DNA of 64,000 nt from Malachius bipustulatus (Eukaryota; Arthropoda; Insecta; Coleoptera; Melyridae): the NCBI GenBank assembly GCA_910589415.1, contig OU342638.1, positions 11,758,014 through 11,822,013 of the forward strand. Reading direction: 5' to 3'. The position numbers were made by a program, and so were the translations under genes. Shown here piece by piece: positions 48,301 through 55,079 of the stretch. Every line of letters begins with the position of its first letter. Positions within the stretch are counted from its first letter, which is position 1. The notes under the pieces were generated by a model, which did not search any database, was not told the origin of the DNA, and saw nothing but the letters and a program-made list of their open reading frames with translations.

Positions 48301-51300
48301 ACGCTCGCCAGTTCTTTCTGAATATTCTACGAGATATTTCCTGATCTTCTTCTCGTGGTTTCTGGATTTGTAATGAAGTCTGGCCATTGAGTTGCTCGTC
48401 AATCGCATCGTGCAGAGCTTGCAGAATAACGGCTGAAACATCGCGGTCAACTCCTTCGGCAAGGTCCGGTCAACGGAGTCTGGAATAGTCTGACGAACTG
48501 CAATCATCACGAAAACATTCAGTAATTCGGAAATACCAGTCAGTGTGATTTGCACATGCGTTGACATACTGACTGATAGCTGTACTTGTATGGGGAGTTT
48601 TTTTGAAGTTTAAAAAGGTGTGAATCCGACAGTTACATTATAATCTAATACTTTTCAATTATTATTTCTTTTTTTTTTCTTGTTAGAATTACGATCTCTC
48701 ATAAAATGGAACAATCTGGCGGGCAAATGTAAGGCATCACTCTGGTTGTTATACACACAAACGTCCATTTTTGTTTATGAACGCACTCCACCTTCAGGGC
48801 CATATTTTTTGAACCCTACCACCTATCTGGACTTTTCTCGGTAAGGGTGTGACGCGGCAAGATTCTGTTGGCACAGTTATTTAGGAGAAGCGCATACATA
48901 CCAACTTTATAGGAATATTTTTTGAAAAAAAAAATTGGGCTAGAGGCTATCTGATTATTAAGTGTATACCGGACAATGATAGAGAGAATTTTACTCAGAC
49001 GACAGAAATGGTAGCAAAGATATGTGAAACCGTGTGTTGCTGAAGCTGACAACATTAAATAAAAAAATGGAGATCTTAGGGAGAACAAGAGCATTAAAGG
49101 GAACAAATATTTTAATAGACTGGGATTTCCCGAAAGATATCCAAGAGGAAAGTAAACTCTTGATCCCAAAACTGAAAGAGACCAGAAGCAAAGGCCACAA
49201 AGTGTGTACCTGGTGTACCATCTTTAGCACCACCAGGTTCAAGCGGAGATATGGACAGAAAAAGGAAAACAGAAATGAGGTCCCCGGGGTCTGCAAAACT
49301 AGAAGAACAGCTCAGTAAAGTTACTCGTACTTCTTCAAAAAACTTATACAACTAGCCAAGGATTCATCTAGGACAGTCAAAAAGGATAATAAACATAGCA
49401 ACGGAAATGTCACAATTGAAAACAAAAAAGGTCTAACTTTGGCCACATGGATCACTAAATGATAAGGAATGTGAGTTGATGCATGAGTTTGAACAAGCAG
49501 ATCTGGATCTCCTAGCCATTACAGAAACTAAAAAGAAGGATAAACAATCAAGAAAACTAAACAATGGACATATGATTATTCTGAGTGGGGTAAACAGAGA
49601 CAAAAGGGCACAAGGTGGGGTTGGTTGTGTTATATGGCAAGACTAGACTAGATATGTTATAAAATGGGAGACAACATACTGATACTATACGCTCCAAATG
49701 AAGATGATAGAGCAGAGGTCAAAGACAAATTTTGGGAAGAAGTCACAGAGGTCATGGATGATCTGAAAGGAGACATCGTTATTTTGGGGGATTTAAATGG
49801 CAGAGTTGGCAAACAAAACCAAAGAAGCGGTGATGTCATTGGAAGTCATGGAGAGTTAGTAAGAAACAACAATGGGGGCTAGAGCTAGAATAATTTAAAA
49901 AAGTTATGAACACTTTCTTCAGACACAAAGATATACACAAATACGCGAGAGAGGTTAGAAGCCGACATAGACTACGTTATAGTGAGCAGAAATTTAAGAG
50001 AGATGATAAAAGACGTGAGAGTGAGACGAGGCCCTGAAATAAACAGTGACAACTTCCTCCTCCTATCCAGAACTAAAATAGGATTAAATAGAAACAGCTT
50101 GAAAAGAGGACCACAGAACAATGCATCAAGAGAGGTGATCAAGTCATATAAATTACACGACAAAGATACAGCGGGAAGATACAGAAGTAAGGTCCAAGAG
50201 TTGATAGAAGGTATCGAAATTGATCATAACTGTAGCTTAGAGGTACTATGGGAAAACTTGAATGAGACACAATCCTAGAAGCCGGAAGAGACATGTGGTA
50301 CAACCAAAATAAATAGATCTAGAAAACAAATGCCTGGTGGAACATGGAGATCAAGAGAGAGGTCAAACTGACCAAAGTCATGAGTACCAAAGACATAGAG
50401 CCAAGGTCAGTGAACTGGTATTAGCTGCTAAGAAGAAGACCTGGAAAGATTTTGGACACAAAATCGAAGCAGATTGTCATTCGAATCAGAAGCTATTCTA
50501 TAGGACTAAAAAACTAAAGAATGGAAAGGCTGCAGGGAGACTGTAGGGTTGGTGTCATAGTCCCAATATTCAAAAAAGGTGACAAAAGAGACTGCAACAA
50601 CTGTCGTGGGATTACTCATTGGCAAGAAAAGGAGCATTGACACCCTTCATAGGACCAGAACCATTCTGCGGCTTCGAAGATACTTTCTTCAAGGTAGAAC
50701 TCCAAAAGGAAGAATAAAAACTGAGAGCAACCTATTGGAGGAACCTCTCAGGGTTGAGACAAGCCAAAGAACTTCTCGGGAACTTCAACCGAGAGAAGTC
50801 GAAGATACTCTTCAACCTCAGCAGGAACGTCTCAGAACACTGACGGGATTCTTAACGGGACATTGCAAGCTCAAGGAACACCTGAGGAAGTTAGGCATGG
50901 AAGAGAATGGCGTCTGCAGATTCAACTGCGATGCGATAGAACTCAAAAGAAGTAATGTTCTGGGCCACCATCAGCTAGAGGCAGGGAACTTACCGGACCT
51001 TGATCCTCTCAAAATCCTGAAGTCTCTCAAGGAAACGGACTTGGAGAGGGTGCTTCATTAAAGGGACTCCACACCAGGCGAAGCACAGTAGAGGGGATAC
51101 AATAGATCTTTTAGGTCGTAGTAACTTGATCACCCTCAAACATACAAATACAAATACCACACTCATGATGGTCAGACGAACTTATGGGAAAACATGGGGA
51201 TTAAAACCACATCTGGTGTACTGGACGTAAACCAAGAGTGACTGTTGTTATTTGCATCTTTAGTATGGTGGACAAAGATGCAACAAAGAACCGCGATAAA

Positions 51301-54105
51301 CAAGCTTAGCAAAATGAAAAGACTTGCATGCCTTGGAATAATGGGAGCAATGAAAACAACTCCGACTGCAGCAATGGAAGTCCTTCTAGACCTCCCTCCA
51401 CTTCATTTAATGATAATGGGAGAGGCAAGAATGACACGACTAAGGCTACAAGAAGAACTAAGCGGCAAATACGCGAAGCTTGATCATTCTGTCATATTAT
51501 AGCGAGACCGCTCTGAAAAAATTCTAGTAATTGCTTCTTTAACCTTTAACATTCTAGTCCACGATTTGCTTGTTTGTTTACATTCTCTTTTTTTATACTG
51601 AGTTAGTCAATGACATGTTCGCGACAGTTCCAGTCACATGTCATGTGACACATTGACGGACAGTGTTGGTTCTATGGATTTCTGGAGTGGGCTCGCCGAA
51701 CAATCCGACCTTTCCAGAATCCACGAATCGACGGTCGGTGCAACGTTCGAGAATGTACCTACTGGTTCGCTGCCCCGTCGAGGGAACTATATAAGAGCAG
51801 CTTCGCGGTTGCGTGGGACAGTTTAGTTTGGACATAGAGTGAAGTGAAGACAGAGCAGTAGTCACTAGTGGAAGCTGAACAGAGCAGTAGTGAAGTGAAG
51901 TGTGAAGTAAGGAAGCGAGTAGTGACAGTATAGCGAATTATAAAGAATAGACAAGTTGGTGTTGATGTAGTAGTAGTCAGCTGTGTGTGTTTATTATTAT
52001 TAATAAAATTAAAGGTTATAACTTGGATTAGTCAATAAGGATTTGCCAGACTTTTAAGTGGTGGATTTATTTATTGTGAGACTCGTAACAATATTGTATT
52101 CCAGAATAATTCTAGACCGAAGTGAGGTTCTAGATACAACTGTACTGTCAGCAACATTCAATCGGAGACATGATTGTGACATTTGGGAAGGTGAGCATTT
52201 GGAACGTGCATCTAGAATGTCACTGTCGTCACCTGTCGGGGTATAAATAAGAGATGCATCGTCACAAAGAGTTGCAGCAGTAGTAATTTTGGCAGTTCTT
52301 ATTAGAGAAAGATCAGAGAGTTGGGGGTAGAAATGAACTAGTGTTGAATGTTACGGAAGAAAGTATGATCAGAAGAAAAGTAAAGAAGAATAAGAGTTGT
52401 TTGGAATGTGAAGGGGAAGCGAGAAAGTTCAGCAAGGAGAGTGACATAAGTGTTCAGTGCTGAATGAAGGACAGTCTGACAAAGTTAATTATTATAAAAT
52501 ATATGAATGTCAAGATAGTTTTTAGTTTGTTAGAGTTGGAGAATAATAGTTAAGTATTTATTATACAAGAGAAAAAAGTGATAGATTTTAGCTCGAGATG
52601 TGATTTCGTCCCCGACGCGTTTAGCGGAGGGGACAAACACATCGAGAGCTAAAATCGCACTTTTTTCTCGTGTGTAATATACAATTTTTTTCTGCGAGAA
52701 GAAATATCAGTGTTAGACTGTCGAAAAACGTAGTTAGATAACTGAAAATTATGTCGGAAAAATTATTTATGTTAAACTTGGATTTTCAAACTGTCTTTTA
52801 TCGTAATTGACGTTGCCTGGGTAACGAAACGATTTAAACGTCATATTAATGTAATTAAAATTGAAGACAGTTTTGCAAAGATTCTTGTTATAGTTTTCGA
52901 TGAGTGAATTTAATAATATGGATAGTGATTGTTATGAAAATTCCCTTAATAATTGCCATTTGGATAATAAGGTAACTTTCCTTTACGTATATTTGATATA
53001 AATTTAATGATATTATCTGAGTGTTAATAGTAGCTATACCTAAGCCGCCATTTCGGGGAAATAAGTACTCATTTATTTCCCTGCTAATTCATTTATTTCC
53101 CCGATAAGATGCAGCTCATATAATGAGGCATTTTTCTACCTGTCAACGGGGAAAAAAGGTCAAACTTATAGCCCGTCGCAGAAAAATAAAATTATTTATT
53201 TATCCTTAATCTTGTAGTATTTCTCAATTGTAGAACTAACAAGATTATACATTCAGTGAGGTGTATAATTGCCAACAAACAAACCAGCAAATTACTGTTG
53301 ATATATTACTTTTCGTCAATGTCAATACCATTATCTCCTATTAACACCTCCTAAAACGACACTGCTAAAAAGTGAAACACCCTGTATAGAGAACGGGCCA
53401 CTCGCACTTCACAACAATTTGTTTTGCCAATCCTTATTGATAAAACCTCCCAAAATCCAAAATCGTTAATGGGCCATCTCAATGGTAATTACATATCATC
53501 CTCATTACCAATTTCCACACACTTTCACCAGTACCATGCCATGATATGATATAGGTACTTCTAGAGATCCATAATACTACCTCGTAGTGCCTGGGTGCGA
53601 GTGGTCTCTCGTCTCTCAGCTTTACAATAACCAAAAAAATTAAAACAGACAAGAAAAGCTCAGGTAGATACTCGAGAAACTTGAAACTTACGAATGTTCT
53701 TAGGATCGAATTGCTTTGGTTTCTCTTTGTGAGTCTTTAGGACGTGGTGGATTTTTCGTGTGATTTCTTCTTGGGAGGGAACAACTTGATTCTGAAGGGG
53801 CAACTGTGGACTACAGTTTGTGTAACTAGCAGGACGCAGCACGCTGCACGGATCGTTGTAATACGAGTTTGATAATACCTCCTGAGGAACCAAACTGATT
53901 GGAGAGGTGACTGCAATATCTTCAGTGGTTCCCTTTTTGGGGATTTTGAAACCTGACAAGACATCATCTGCTGATTCTGAAAATGCATAAGTGGGTAGGT
54001 CGCTATTCATTCATACCTACATTAATAATTAATTGATAACTCCTGTAGGTAAGTAGAGTCAAAAGTAATGAGTAGGATAATTTGGTGCTTACCTTCATCT
54101 GACAT
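33153..54105 (-). CDS. Four-finger U1/JAZ-type C2H2 zinc-finger protein (ZNF346/ZNF385/ZMAT-like), 7 coding exons
   Basis: Coding exons on the minus strand: 54105-54093, 53976-53692, 48497-48262, 35072-34975, 34920-34849, 34782-34520 and 33328-33153. Every intron has GT donor and AG acceptor, and phases agree at all six junctions (1, 1, 0, 2, 2, 1). The total is 1143 nt, 380 residues plus a TAA stop. Residues 1-99 (MSDEESADD start) are low-complexity and acidic to polar, with no domain recognised. Four fingers follow, all C-X2-C-X12-H-X5-H, at about 125-147, 187-209, 282-304 and 351-373, one per exon 3, 4, 6 and 7. Even spacing and the five-residue H-H gap are those of dsRNA-binding JAZ/ZNF385 fingers. 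RNA binding is therefore likely but inferred, probably nuclear. Introns are swollen by transposons (13.2 kb and 5.2 kb). An ATTAAA-like signal lies at 32746-32741. The exact orthologue is not assigned. Confidence 0.9.
33650..34250 (+). repeat. LTR-like stretch in the last intron, unproven
   Basis: A U3-R-U5-like composition: GC-richer promoter part, GGAATAAATAT near 33990, then AT-rich end. This is followed by AGTGGCAGTCAGGAGCCCC, which resembles a primer-binding-site context. No second copy or target duplication was found in the window. Confidence 0.25.
34520..34782 (-). CDS. Zinc-finger gene coding exon 6 (finger 3)
   Basis: Acceptor TTTTGACAG before GCCTCAG, donor GTACGT after AATAAAG. 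Finger 3 starts CTLCGVTV and ends QKH. If the donor is skipped, a stop follows after five more codons (34503), giving a short form without finger 4. Confidence 0.9.
34849..34920 (-). CDS. Zinc-finger gene coding exon 5 (linker)
   Basis: Acceptor TTTTAAG before AGCACTTC, donor GTAAGT after AGATAA. It encodes the linker LLGYKPPAGKGHFDADSKWV between fingers 2 and 3. Confidence 0.88.
34975..35072 (-). CDS. Zinc-finger gene coding exon 4 (finger 2)
   Basis: Acceptor TTGCAG before GTAGACG, donor GTAAGT after CACCAGAA. The exon is almost only finger 2, CVVCDLAF to KNH. Confidence 0.92.
35275..36073. mobile_element. TIR element with CTGTACACTGAGAG ends, 0.8 kb
   Basis: 25-bp terminal inverted repeats with one mismatch (35275-35299 and 36049-36073). 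The interior contains a GC-richer promoter-like block and a 49-codon plus-strand frame at 35617-35766. The right end abuts the palindrome starting at 36075. Confidence 0.75.
35617..35766 (+). CDS. 49-codon ORF of unknown nature inside a TIR element
   Basis: ATG to TAA, MSNLISRMPKNLFPCFAWET at the start. No known motif; a hydrophobic GIFYL segment lies near the C-terminus. It could be a captured exon fragment, a first exon of an autonomous relative, or chance. Confidence 0.2.
   Translation: MSNLISRMPKNLFPCFAWETIELPSTWSCGKIAGIFYLQIRKRRCYSFF
36075..37541. mobile_element. 1.47-kb near-complete palindromic element
   Basis: The arms are about 690 bp each (36075 to about 36750, and about 36860-37541). 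They are continuous inverted copies beginning TAGTGGCGTGTGTGAGTCGG. The outer part is GC-rich and contains CCCCGTTTTCGAGGATGCTG twice per arm. The inner part carries ACGGCTTACATGTCC and CAGGGTGATAAAAA, related to the elements at 22851 and 25047. No coding. Confidence 0.88.
38289..39092 (+). CDS. LINE ORF1 (Gag-like, CCHC knuckle), 267 residues
   Basis: Open from an ATG just after a 5' UTR-like stretch. The N-terminus is Ser/Thr/Ala-rich. The middle (residues 35-200) reads like the nucleic-acid-binding core of I/R1-type ORF1 proteins. The knuckle CFTCKLPGHIATHC (C-X2-C-X4-H-X4-C) is at about residues 200-213, followed by a polar tail. Downstream frames up to 39608 (39164-39358, 39297-39608) look like its frameshifted continuation, since they keep a Ser/Lys-rich style with LSDMYTIYPSLTDRCL, so the original ORF1 was longer. 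Confidence 0.7.
   Translation: MNSSTMSETISSVQANATPSSYVAAAKSPPKRTFPKKEQAIIFHSVDDLKLFDYVRAIGSIVGPNNISHASRISKNRICIYLSKIELVDQLITEHPIIKVGNLDLSIRQLISPAKRVIISNVSPAIPNVLIESALRDLCLQLSSPVSTLRAGFQDDEYSHILSFRRQVYYVIPSTENYQLQTSLLIPHENNHHRIFLSTDKMECFTCKLPGHIATHCPNANKNNTQLSLASNTIPNHENADPTALLQPHDSHDLSTSGKKDLPPVTP
39620..39960 (+). pseudogene. LINE endonuclease fragments
   Basis: The frame beginning LIQWNCDGFYPRLERIQQL is the start of an AP-like endonuclease domain. It stops at 39711 before the catalytic QET box. After a palindrome (39722-39745) comes RASGGSSIYASSDIY and ISIWCPIKITVCSIYLPPN, the middle of the domain. The D/H-containing C-terminal part (GDFN, SDH) is missing: the sequence goes straight to the region preceding the reverse transcriptase near 39955. 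Confidence 0.7.
39722..39745. repeat. 24-bp perfect palindrome at a deletion joint
   Basis: TTATGTAATGAT followed by its exact reverse complement, located where the endonuclease reading breaks. Confidence 0.85.
39960..41019 (+). pseudogene. LINE reverse transcriptase, N-terminal two thirds
   Basis: Landmarks: SCKKTAAGPDNIPSSFLK, ISEAQSGFRSQRSTIDNL, a motif A block FDIESAFDTIP, and GVPQGAVISPTLFILAINDI (motif B) ending at 41019. There is a frameshift near 40560 between the frames 40073-40594 and 40615-41019. The YxDD box that should follow is absent: an AT-rich (TATA)n-like stretch starts at once. Confidence 0.85.
41019..41250. repeat. AT-rich insertion replacing the RT active site
   Basis: Near-alternating TA/ATT sequence at 41019-41065, followed by about 180 bp unrelated to LINE coding. 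It interrupts the LINE between RT motif B and the thumb/RNase H region. Confidence 0.6.
41290..42475 (+). pseudogene. LINE RT thumb, RNase H and C-terminal zinc region
   Basis: The 41481-42050 frame contains an RNase H fold: ILYTETSKGESNVGYAV (with TETS in place of the usual TDGS, so the first catalytic Asp is Glu), a catalytic E in HTGELSAIYEA, CTDSLSS and IPSHIGIPGNEKADQAAKE. The C-terminus at 42272-42475 has CAKCNGILTIKHILIECPYC, a C/H cluster as in I-like LINEs. Frame changes near 41480 and 42050-42270 separate the blocks. Confidence 0.8.
43180..45720 (+). pseudogene. LINE endonuclease-reverse transcriptase, heavily broken
   Basis: Endonuclease: HNLQSIGNSVDAL, FLGITEHW (catalytic E) before the MITE; VISLYRPSG, FIVGDFNIEM (catalytic D), CLDNI and ILSGISDHSAQ (SDH) after it. 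Reverse transcriptase: LDLGKTYDCLNH (motif A), IGVPQG near 45325 (motif B), NYADDSNLL near 45410 (motif C), FLGLFI. The order is correct, but each block is in a different frame or split by stops. Confidence 0.82.
43377..43609. mobile_element. MITE with GCCGGTTGCACAAAC ends, 233 bp
   Basis: Exact 15-bp terminal inverted repeats (43377-43391, 43595-43609), with a second inverted block (GATAATTACTGATTTTAAA and its inverse) just inside. It splits the endonuclease reading of the surrounding LINE. The target duplication is not clear. Confidence 0.82.
45869..45885. repeat. (C)17 homopolymer
   Basis: Seventeen uninterrupted C on the plus strand in an otherwise AT-rich region. Confidence 0.9.
46290..46440. 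repeat. Fragment of the palindromic-MITE internal module
   Basis: ACGGCTTACATGTCCCTAT and AACTTTTCATG followed by AGAATGATAAA match the inner arm of the elements at 22851, 25047 and 36075. Only one orientation is present, so it is a half-element or deletion remnant. Confidence 0.6.
46440..47850. other. Unassigned intronic sequence
   Basis: TACAGGGTGAG at about 46433 and GGCACCCTGTA at about 47683 could be ends of another mariner-type element, but the sequences just inside do not match. A TATAAAAG-like box near 47210 is followed by LTR-like sequence. Nothing firm. Confidence 0.25.
47854..48033 (+). other. Coding-like 60-codon segment, unidentified
   Basis: Open between stops on the plus strand, with RTPDILCKFRLGFTNEK and VRSVIKKEVFVEICKNLTEA. 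Composition looks protein-like rather than random AT-rich. It may be a transposase fragment, but I cannot name the family. Confidence 0.2.
48262..48497 (-). CDS. Zinc-finger gene coding exon 3 (finger 1)
   Basis: Acceptor GATGATTGCAG before TTCGTCAG, donor GTGAGT after CCAGAA. Finger 1 starts FCKLCTMRL and ends RNH. A repeat shared with 58328-58685 lies about 100 bp upstream in the intron. Confidence 0.9.
48600..48955 (-). repeat. Dispersed repeat, copy 1 (inverse of 58328-58685)
   Basis: About 356 bp matching 58328-58685 in reverse orientation with moderate divergence. Landmarks are AAGGCATCACTCTGGTTGTTA, CACTCCACCTTCAGGG and CTATCTGGACTTTT. It lies in intron 2 of the zinc-finger gene, about 100 bp upstream of exon 3. 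Confidence 0.8.
49030..50630 (+). pseudogene. RTE-like LINE fragments: ORF1-like, endonuclease, RT start
   Basis: 49034-49318 reads like the ORF1/linker of RTE-type elements (GTNILIDWDFPKDIQEE). Endonuclease: SLNDKECELMHEFEQAD and LLAITETKK (catalytic E) near 49460-49540, then ILYAPNEDD and IVILGDLNGRVG (catalytic D) in the frame at 49664. The RT region at 50500-50630 shows NGKAAG and VIVPIFKKGDKRDCNNCRGIT. All pieces lie in different frames with stops between them. Confidence 0.7.
50630..51497 (+). pseudogene. R1/I-like LINE C-terminal fragments, out of normal order
   Basis: 50650-51060 holds the C-terminal region that follows RNase H (GPEPFCG, RSLNLSR-like, LTGHCKLKEHLRKLG, CRF). 51250-51497 holds the RT thumb to RNase H linker (ASLVWWTKMQQRTAINKL, LACLGIMGAMKTTPTAAMEV). 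The thumb normally precedes the C-terminus, so these are two separate insertions or a rearranged one. The second piece runs into the LTR at 51498. Confidence 0.72.
51498..52090 (+). mobile_element. Solo LTR (copy B), 593 bp
   Basis: Starts TATAGCGAGACCG and ends GAGACTCGTAACA, flanked by ATAT at 51494-51497 and 52091-52094. It contains CTATATAAGAG near 51786, a leader with a local duplication of ACAGAGCAGTAG, and AATAAAATTAAAGG plus GTCAATAAGG near the 3' end. It matches LTR copy A. It interrupts a LINE fragment, the remainder of which appears at 52095-52215. Confidence 0.82.
52095..52215 (+). pseudogene. Continuation of the LINE fragment beyond the solo LTR
   Basis: The frame reads RIILDRSEVLDTTV and NRRHDCDIWEGEHLERA, resembling the RT-RNase H linker of I/R1-like LINEs. 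That is the part expected right after the fragment ending at 51497. Confidence 0.45.
52216..52556 (+). other. Promoter-like or LTR-like sequence
   Basis: GGGGTATAAATAAGAG near 52238 is followed by a purine-rich leader, as in the LTRs nearby, but neither ends nor a second copy were found. Confidence 0.25.
52557..52685. repeat. 129-bp palindrome with CG-rich loop
   Basis: The arms of about 45 bp include AGAGAAAAAAGTG and GATTTTAGCTC with their inverse (GAGCTAAAATCGCACTTTTTTCTC written in two blocks on the right arm). The loop contains TCCCC...GGGGA, a second small stem. It could be the terminus of a larger element continuing to about 53210, where CGCAGAAAAATAAAATT inversely matches 52683-52700. 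Confidence 0.65.
52899..53040 (+). repeat. Dispersed repeat with first-exon look, copy 1
   Basis: About 140 bp matching 63553-63705 in direct orientation. It holds ATG (52918) with MDSDCYENSLNNCHLDNK, followed by a donor-like GTAACT at 52972. Both copies keep ATGGATAGTGAT and GAGTGTTAATAGTAGCTATA. It is probably the 5' exon region of an unidentified transposon. Confidence 0.6.
53692..53976 (-). CDS. Zinc-finger gene coding exon 2
   Basis: Acceptor TGCATTTTCAG before AATCAGCAG, donor GTAAGT after AACATTC. Encodes the polar N-terminal region (about residues 5-99) without a finger; the FDPKNI segment is at its end. Confidence 0.88.
54093..54105 (-). CDS. Zinc-finger gene coding exon 1
   Basis: ATGTCAGATGAAG followed by the donor GTAAGC. 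The upstream 5' UTR is not delimited. It encodes MSDE and the first base of the next codon. Confidence 0.8.
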
Positions 54106-54400
54106 TTTTACCTTAAAATTTTATTCAAGACCCAGTTAGATTTGCCGTTTAGATTATATTAGGAGTAACTGAGTAAGACCAAGTTACTTATTTACTTATT
54201 TGTTCCAGAAATCCAAAATAAGTTCTAAAAAGTTTGGAATTGGAAGTAAATAAATTGAATTCTGATAAGAAAAATAATCAAATCAAGGCAGTGACTAGAG
54301 GTACGACAACGTGCCGAGAATTTCCAGATTCGCGGCACTACACTGCCACAGAATATGATACAATCAGAAGGCAAACTTCAATAGACGACGCCGACAGTGA

Positions 54401-54419
54401 TGACGTCAGTGGGCGGGGC
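54401..54419. promoter_or_regulatory. CRE palindrome and GC box upstream of the zinc-finger gene
   Basis: TGACGTCA at 54401-54408 directly followed by GGGCGGGGC at 54411-54419, about 300 bp upstream of the ATG at 54105. The region 54360-54430 is unusually GC-rich for this window. The role as the gene promoter is inferred from position. Confidence 0.45.
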
Positions 54420-54517
54420 GAACGGCCAGGGTTCCATACAAACAAACGTTGTTTACAGGTTTGACGTTTACAGGTTTGCCAGTTCTGATGGAAGTTGTCT
54501 CGTCAAACATCAAAGCT

Positions 54518-55070
54518 CTAATGAGGTCTCTTCATTAGTAGAACTTCAAAAGTGCTGCAAATGTGATGGCATTTTATACCCTTAGGACAACAACTGTACT
54601 TTTCCCAATGAGATAATCATCCTTCAATTCAATCTGTAAATTAAAAAAAACAATTAACCCATTTGCCACTACCTGTTGAATTTGCTAGCAGGATATTCTT
54701 ACCTCAACGCTATTAAGGTATGTTTCCACCAAAGGAACATTGAGGAACTTTTATGTAGCCACAAGTTTCGTCTTGCTGATTTTCCTTTGAAGTTTACCGC
54801 TCGAAATGGAAACCGGCGACTGAAATTGGAACAGAAACCAAGTGGAACATTTAGAAACTTTGTAGAAATTTTCTAAAAAAGGATACAGAAACATAAAAGT
54901 TCCTCAATGTTCCTTTAGTGGAAGCATACCTTTAGGTTTTGTTTTTCATGCTGGCGGGCACTGTTCCACGAATTATTTTAAGTTCCGCCTCGAACTCCAT
55001 TCTCTCAACATGGCCAGATTCCACAGCATTTTCACCTTTGGAAAATGCTTTGGTTTCTTCGTAAAACAAA
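54518..55070 (-). pseudogene. SWIM-type zinc-finger protein fragment, disrupted
   Basis: Exon-like block 55070 to about 54935: acceptor TTTATCCTCAG, then LFYEETKAFSKGENAVESGH and FEAELKIIRGTVPASMKN. The MITE at 54716-54931 interrupts. A second block from 54633 (acceptor TTTACAG) reads IELKDDYLIGKST, then after a one-base shift CCPKGIKCHHICS. The C-C...C-H pattern and its context match SWIM domains of a multigene family found in insects, often with a nuclease domain. One frameshift, a stop and the MITE make it non-functional here. It lies upstream of the zinc-finger gene, same strand. Confidence 0.6.
54716..54931. mobile_element. MITE with AGGTATG ends and TTA target duplication, 216 bp
   Basis: Terminal inverted repeats of about 40 bp (AGGTATGTTTCCACC at the left, GGAAGCATACCT at the right, extending through GGAACATTGAGGAAC). 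They are flanked by TTA at 54713-54715 and 54932-54934. A 3-bp TTA duplication fits PIF/Harbinger. Confidence 0.85.
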
Positions 55071-55079
55071 CTGAGGATA

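Noticed and set aside
48816..49351. Overlapping minus-strand frames of 79-117 codons
   Set aside because: They are antisense to LINE coding or lie in the dispersed repeat; no recognisable domains.
53737..53988. Minus-strand 83-codon frame
   Set aside because: An alternative frame of exon 2 of the zinc-finger gene that does not join its neighbours in phase.
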